This document shows positions 60,262-64,000 of a DNA stretch of 64,000 nt, in pieces. Each line of letters begins with the position of its first letter. Within the stretch, counting starts at the first letter, position 1. Origin of the DNA: Pachypanchax playfairii. Taxonomy: Eukaryota; Chordata; Actinopteri; Cyprinodontiformes; Aplocheilidae. Location: positions 5,492,794-5,556,793 of the forward strand of contig SSNP01000017.1 of assembly GCA_006937955.1 (NCBI GenBank), in the 5' to 3' direction. The position numbers and the translations under genes are program-made. The notes beneath the pieces were generated by a model that saw only the letters and a list, made by a program, of their open reading frames with translations, had not been told where the DNA came from and made no database searches.

Positions 60262-62242
60262 CTGCAGAGAGACAGATGTTTCAATCCTGCTGCTTTGAAC
60301 ACAGTTCAACATGTTTTCTTTCAGAGGTCAGTGTACCTGTTCAATGTTGGACTGAAGCAGAAACTCTGGCCAGATAGACTCACAGCTACTGTTCACCTTG
60401 TCACTGATGTGAGCGTGACTCCAGGTCAGCTCCTGCAGAAAGACGGCAAAGAGCTTTCAGAATGAGAACAAGATACATTACAGACGTTTGTTCCACCAGG
60501 TGAACTTCACCTGTAAGAGCTGTGTACTGTCCTTCAAACGGGTCTCACAGGACTGAAGCTTGTTCCTGTACTGACCCAGTTCTGCTACCAAAGTCTTGGA
60601 CAAACAAACAGAAATGATAAACATTTAAAGGTGACGAAGTGGTGAACGTGGACACAGAGATGTTAACGTATCTGCAGACAGGCCTTCACACCTGCTCACC
60701 TCTGTGTCTGTCTGAACCGAGGTCAGGTCTCTGTGGCCTTGGCCCTCCTGTTTGGTTAACGTGACCCCGGTGTGCAGCTCCTCCAGCTGGGTCCAGAGGC
60801 CATCAAAACCCTGCAGCAGGTCCTTTACACCGGCCTCAAAATCCCTCTGCACCCGGACCAGAGCATGAAGGGACTCGGTCCTGTCAGACGGGAGCAGAAT
60901 ATTAAAACATTCTCCATCTGATTTATTCTTGGCCAATAAATCATTTTGTTCACGTGAGCTTGTAGATAAATGTCTGAAGGGTCGACTGATCTGTTAGAAA
61001 AAACCCTTGTCATGTGACTTTTTGTTGTTGTTGGGTTAAAAATGTAACATTAAAGTCAGATTTTCTCCTTTTCTGGTTCTTAAAGAATAATCATCACAAA
61101 TACTGAAAAAGAAAACTGAACCTCCTTTTCAGTGAAAAAATAAACAGAAATTAGTTAAAAATGAGAAATTCTGTTTTCCCATTCATTAGTAAAATGTTGG
61201 TTTGGAGTTATTTATTTGTTTTCACATTAAGATGGTTTAAAGGAGGCTTCTGACCCGTGTTTCCATGGAAACATATGATGTTGAACTCACCTTTGCTGCA
61301 GGTAAGTGCAGAGGAGCTTCAGTTTGTCTGTCAGTGTGGAACTTCGATCAACATGGTCCAGAGTCGCCTCTGATCTGACGTTCGCCTTCTCCAGCGTGTG
61401 AGCCACTGCCTGCAGGGAGCAGAGGAGGAGTCACAGGCTGGAGTCAGTGTTCTGGCTTTATTTGCTTGTTGATGGTTAAAAATGAAAAAAGAAAAGAGGA
61501 TAAAACATTTAATGTTTCTTCTTTGGTGGTGCAGCTGATTCAGGATGCAGAAAGCTGCAGCTCTGTGATTGTATGTGCTGCCTGAGGCTAGAACATCTTT
61601 GTATTCCTGAGAGGAACGTCTCATCTTTGTAACATCAGCAACAAAGACTTTAAACTGATCTACATGCAAATAGTGTTTAAAACACAGGAGACAACATGGT
61701 TTGCCTGAGGCATCAGCTTGTGAGAAGGAGGTAGTTTTATTCCTTTAAGGTGGTTTTCTCCATTTTACCTCCAGTCTGGACTGAAGAGCCTCGATCTGAG
61801 ACACATTGGGGTCTTGCAGGAGCTCATGATGCACACACACCAGCAGGCTGTCGGCCAAAGCAACGATTAAAGGAATGTGGATATATGTGCTTTCAGTCTG
61901 CGACATCCTAGACAAATAAACATAATGTATCATAAAAATATCATGACAACTGATACTAAATAAAATAAATAACTGAAAATAATTAAAGCTCACAATGAAA
62001 ACAGGTTTCTCCTGTTTTCAGTTTCAGCAACCTGCTGTTCCACAAGCGGAGGTTCCCCCTTAAATTACAACAAATTCAATGAATAAACTGAATATAAATA
62101 ACCAGGAGAGTAAAAAGTTGGTCCCATCTCACACGGCTGTGCTCACCTGGGTGGCTCCTGGCTGCAGGCGGCTCCTCAGGGCACGAATACAACCTCCAAG
62201 AACAATCCACAGAAAACACAGTAACAACAGCCTGCAGCCCAT
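59971..62242 (-). CDS. Seven-exon gene: coiled-coil protein with N-terminal signal/anchor, unidentified
   Basis: Seven exons on the minus strand join in phase: 62242-62147, 61897-61769, 61409-61291, 60880-60700, 60594-60511, 60432-60337 and 60261-59971. All introns are GT-AG (75-410 bp). The product is 331 residues. Residues 1-20 are strongly hydrophobic (CRLLLLCFLWIVLGG), then basic (RALRSR), fitting a signal peptide or type II anchor. Residues about 45-290 are rich in leucine, glutamine and glutamate with heptad-like spacing (IEALQSRLEAVAHTLEKA; GLWTQLEELHTG), suggesting coiled coil or spectrin-like helices. The tail is serine-rich then basic (SKLRCLHKPGKKT). Four sequons (NVS, NSS, NGT, NVT) fit a lumenal or extracellular location. 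I do not recognise the family. A start in exon 2 (ATG 61906) with an acceptor at 61907/61908 would give 302 residues lacking the hydrophobic part. The exon chain is firm; function and location are inferred. Confidence 0.8.
60337..60432 (-). CDS. Exon 6 (residues 204-235)
   Basis: 96 bases, 32 codons, phase 0 at both ends, between TTTCTGCAG and GTACACTG. It encodes ELTWSHAHISDKVNSSC to LLQSNIEQ and carries one N-glycosylation sequon (NSS). Confidence 0.88.
60511..60594 (-). CDS. Exon 5 (residues 176-203)
   Basis: 84 bases, 28 codons, phase 0 at both ends, between TTGTCCAAG and GTGAAGTT. It encodes TLVAELGQYRNKLQ to STQLLQ, four exact heptads in length. Confidence 0.85.
60700..60880 (-). CDS. 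Exon 4 (residues 115-175)
   Basis: 181 bases between GTCTGACAG and GTGAGCAGG. The first G completes the split arginine, then TESLHALVRVQRDFEAG to VQTDTE follows. This is the most clearly helical part, with alternating hydrophobic positions. Confidence 0.88.
61291..61409 (-). CDS. Exon 3 (residues 76-114 and part of 115)
   Basis: 119 bases between CTCCCTGCAG and GTGAGTTC. It encodes AVAHTLEKANVRSEATL through CTYLQQ and leaves AG of a split arginine codon (phase 2). Confidence 0.85.
61769..61897 (-). CDS. Exon 2 (residues 33-75)
   Basis: 129 bases, 43 codons, phase 0 at both ends, beginning TESTYIHIPLIV. The acceptor used here is GTCGCAG|ACTG at 61897/61898. A stronger-looking TTTGTCTAG|GATG lies ten bases upstream (61907/61908), and using it would shift the frame from exon 1 and force initiation at ATG 61906. 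The donor is CTGGAG|GTAAAA. Confidence 0.75.
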
Positions 62243-62330
62243 TTCCTCCAGGGACAGAGAGGGATGCAGCAGCGCCTCCAGCTGGCAGACAAACCACACT
62301 ACACCTACTGTAGCAACACTGGGTCTGTAG
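62147..62330 (-). other. Exon 1 (5' UTR plus residues 1-32)
   Basis: The ATG at 62242 (GGAAATGGG, purine at -3 and G at +4) opens MGCRLLLLCFL and runs 96 bases to CCCAG|GTGAGC (donor boundary 62146/62147). The 5' boundary is unknown; 62330 is a guess. A longer overlapping frame from an upstream ATG at 62336 is out of frame with the main product and, after splicing, would end soon in exon 2, so it would act only as an upstream frame. Confidence 0.6.
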
Positions 62331-62339
62331 AGCCAAAAC

Positions 62340-63330
62340 CTGCGTCTGTGTTTACTGTGAATGAAGGAAACACCCGTTCTAGTTAAAAAGCAGAACTTCT
62401 GTAAAAATGTACATAAAACTATGAATCACAAACTTGTAATTTCTTGCTAAGTTTTGTTATTAAATAATACAAACTAGTGAAATGATTAAATGAATAAGTC
62501 TAACCTGAAAGACAAGTTTTATAGATGGAAATTTACAGTTTATATTTGTATTTCTTGTTGCTTTAAGAGCAGATTTTTAATGTTTTAAATACAATCTGAA
62601 GTTTGACGTGACTTGATTCATTAAGCTTTGATAAAAATGATGGAAAGTGATTGACCCACTTGTTTTATTGAGGATCGTCTCTGAACAAGCTGCTTTTTAC
62701 ACCAATATGGAGTTAGATATAATCACTCATGTTGACAGATATGTGTGAAATGAAATGAGAAAACATTTGTTGTACAACCATCATTACACACATATTTTTC
62801 TCCCTGAAGCACCAATATTTTTTACCTGCCACTCAAAGCTCAGTGTTAGAAGTTACTGTGATCTTCCTACCTCTGCTGCTGCTGGTTCCTCTGAACCGGT
62901 TCTCCCTTTCCGTCCTCCATCACCTCCCCCGTCCATTCACTGGCCCAGTCCCAGCCTCCCGTCTCTCCCTGTGTAGGTCCCCTCTGACATTTTGGGTGGA
63001 CGTCTCTCAGCAGAGGCATGGACGTGACATGCTGGTTGAGCTGTTGGGTGTGAAATATCCACCTGCTCGTATATGATTAAGCCTTCAGCATGAGGAGCAT
63101 GTTAAACTGGTCAGACTGGAAGATTTGTTTTATCAAGCTTGTTTTTTTTTGTTTTCTTGCATTCCAGCCGAGCAGGAATGTGTTAAACACACTAATCACA
63201 CCTGTGAAGAGGACCAACCTGCTCTGCTCCATCCAGAGACACTCCGAGTTACAAACTCTGTAACAAGTCTGAGCTGCAGTGACATGAACAACATGAGGGC
63301 AACTGATTTAAATCAGATACATTTTAAGAA
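62340..63330. other. Non-coding spacer upstream of the coiled-coil gene
   Basis: Would contain the promoter of the minus-strand gene, but I see no TATA box or CpG island near 62340-62450. 62860-63010 is pyrimidine-rich. A plus-strand frame at 62843-63076 begins with a hydrophobic stretch but has no other support. Confidence 0.45.
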
Positions 63331-63334
63331 TGAA

Positions 63335-63895
63335 ATGAAAAATACTTTATTTATCCCAGAAGGGAAATTCAACGTTGTAGTAGTTTTTTTTGTCCAACAA
63401 CAAAAACAATAATACGACAATAATATAATAATAACGATCAAGGTCTGTTCTTGTTGTAGAGGCTAATGGCTGCAGGCAGGAATGATCTTTTGTATCTTTC
63501 GGTCTTGCATCGGACCTGAAGAAGCCTCTCACTGAACACACTCTGTTGTTTGATCACTGTGTCGTGCAGAGGGTGAGAAGAGTCCTCCATCATCTTCATC
63601 AGTTTGTCCAGCATTCTTTTTTGTACAATCAGCTCCAGCGGCTCCAGAGATACTCCCAGCACAGATCCAGCTTTCCTGATCAGTTTGTTGATTCTCTTCA
63701 AGTCTCTGGTTCTGATGCTGCTGCCCCAGCAGATGGCTGCAAAGCTGATTGCACTTTCCACAACAGACCTATAGAAGATTTGCAACATCTTGGTGCAGAC
63801 ATTAAAAGATCTCAGCTTCCTTAAGAAGTAGAGTCTGCTCTGACCTTTCTTGTAGATGTATTCTGTGTTGCATTTCCACTCATGGAAAACATGGT
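63335..63895 (-). mobile_element. 5'-truncated non-LTR retrotransposon 3' end
   Basis: On the minus strand the frame enters at about 63890 with EWKCNTEYIYKKGQSRLYFL and continues RSFNVCTKMLQIFYRSVVES, ICWGSSI, RINKLIRKAGSVLG, HPLHDTV and ERYKRSFLPAAISLYN, ending at 63438. This is the conserved end of a fish jockey-superfamily reverse transcriptase. The 3' end carries the common fish tail AATTTCCCTTCTGGGATAAA then TAAAGTATTTTTCAT (63342-63372 region). Its frame differs in sequence from the copies at 39.6 and 48.0 kb, so it is a different family. It is truncated and cannot move. Confidence 0.88.
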
Positions 63896-64000
63896 CATTT
63901 CTGCTCTCTGGGTCACGCTGCCACCTAGTGGTTAAATAAAGAACTACAGCTTGAACGAGCGAAGACTTGTGAGTCAGGTGAGGCAGTTTACAGGAACGCA

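Noticed and set aside
62843..63076. 77-codon plus-strand frame with a signal-peptide-like start
   Set aside because: The hydrophobic start comes from a pyrimidine-rich run. There is no CpG promoter and no following exon.
1..64000. CRISPR arrays, operons, phage or plasmid features
   Set aside because: None are present. The tandem repeats have no unique spacers, and the gene structure is eukaryotic with introns.

Overview
This window looks like euchromatic nuclear DNA from a bony (teleost-type) fish. It is AT-rich, has short GT-AG introns, carries a nearly intact Tc1-type DNA transposon, a tRNA-headed SINE and several 5'-truncated non-LTR retrotransposon pieces typical of fish genomes, and has long microsatellites. 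A 10-base N run at 48182-48191 is an assembly gap. Nothing suggests a prokaryote, plasmid or virus. I cannot name the species.

Layout. 1-9.7 kb: non-coding, with one SINE at 7.86-8.15 kb. 9.85-10.4 kb: a CpG-rich block that reads as the 5' UTR and first coding exon (19 codons, strong splice donor) of a minus-strand gene; if so, 1-9.85 kb is its first intron or beyond. 13.8-15.4 kb: a complete Tc1/mariner element with 196-bp inverted repeats and a frameshifted transposase. 19.4-20.2 kb: an old degraded DNA-transposon copy. 27.7-28.15 kb: a GCA/CAG-rich compound repeat. 29.5-29.8 kb: a CpG-rich first exon of a probable multi-copy fish gene family. 33.8-34.0 kb: a TAA microsatellite joined to a retroposon tail. 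39.6, 48.0-48.7 and 63.3-63.9 kb: non-LTR retrotransposon 3' ends. 44.7-45.5 kb: a 28-bp minisatellite. The rest is long non-coding DNA with scattered GC-richer, exon-like or enhancer-like islands and no clear open gene.

The best-supported gene is on the minus strand at 59.5-62.3 kb. Seven exons with GT-AG junctions join in phase to encode 331 residues: a hydrophobic N-terminal signal or anchor sequence followed by a coiled-coil, possibly spectrin-like body with four N-glycosylation sequons. I do not recognise it. A second start in exon 2 would give a 302-residue form without the hydrophobic segment.

No multi-gene system is visible. The observations most worth following are this gene and its two possible acceptors, the orphan first exons at 9.9 and 29.5 kb, the paired SOX-like palindrome at 35.35 kb, and the two tandem arrays that stay open in several frames.
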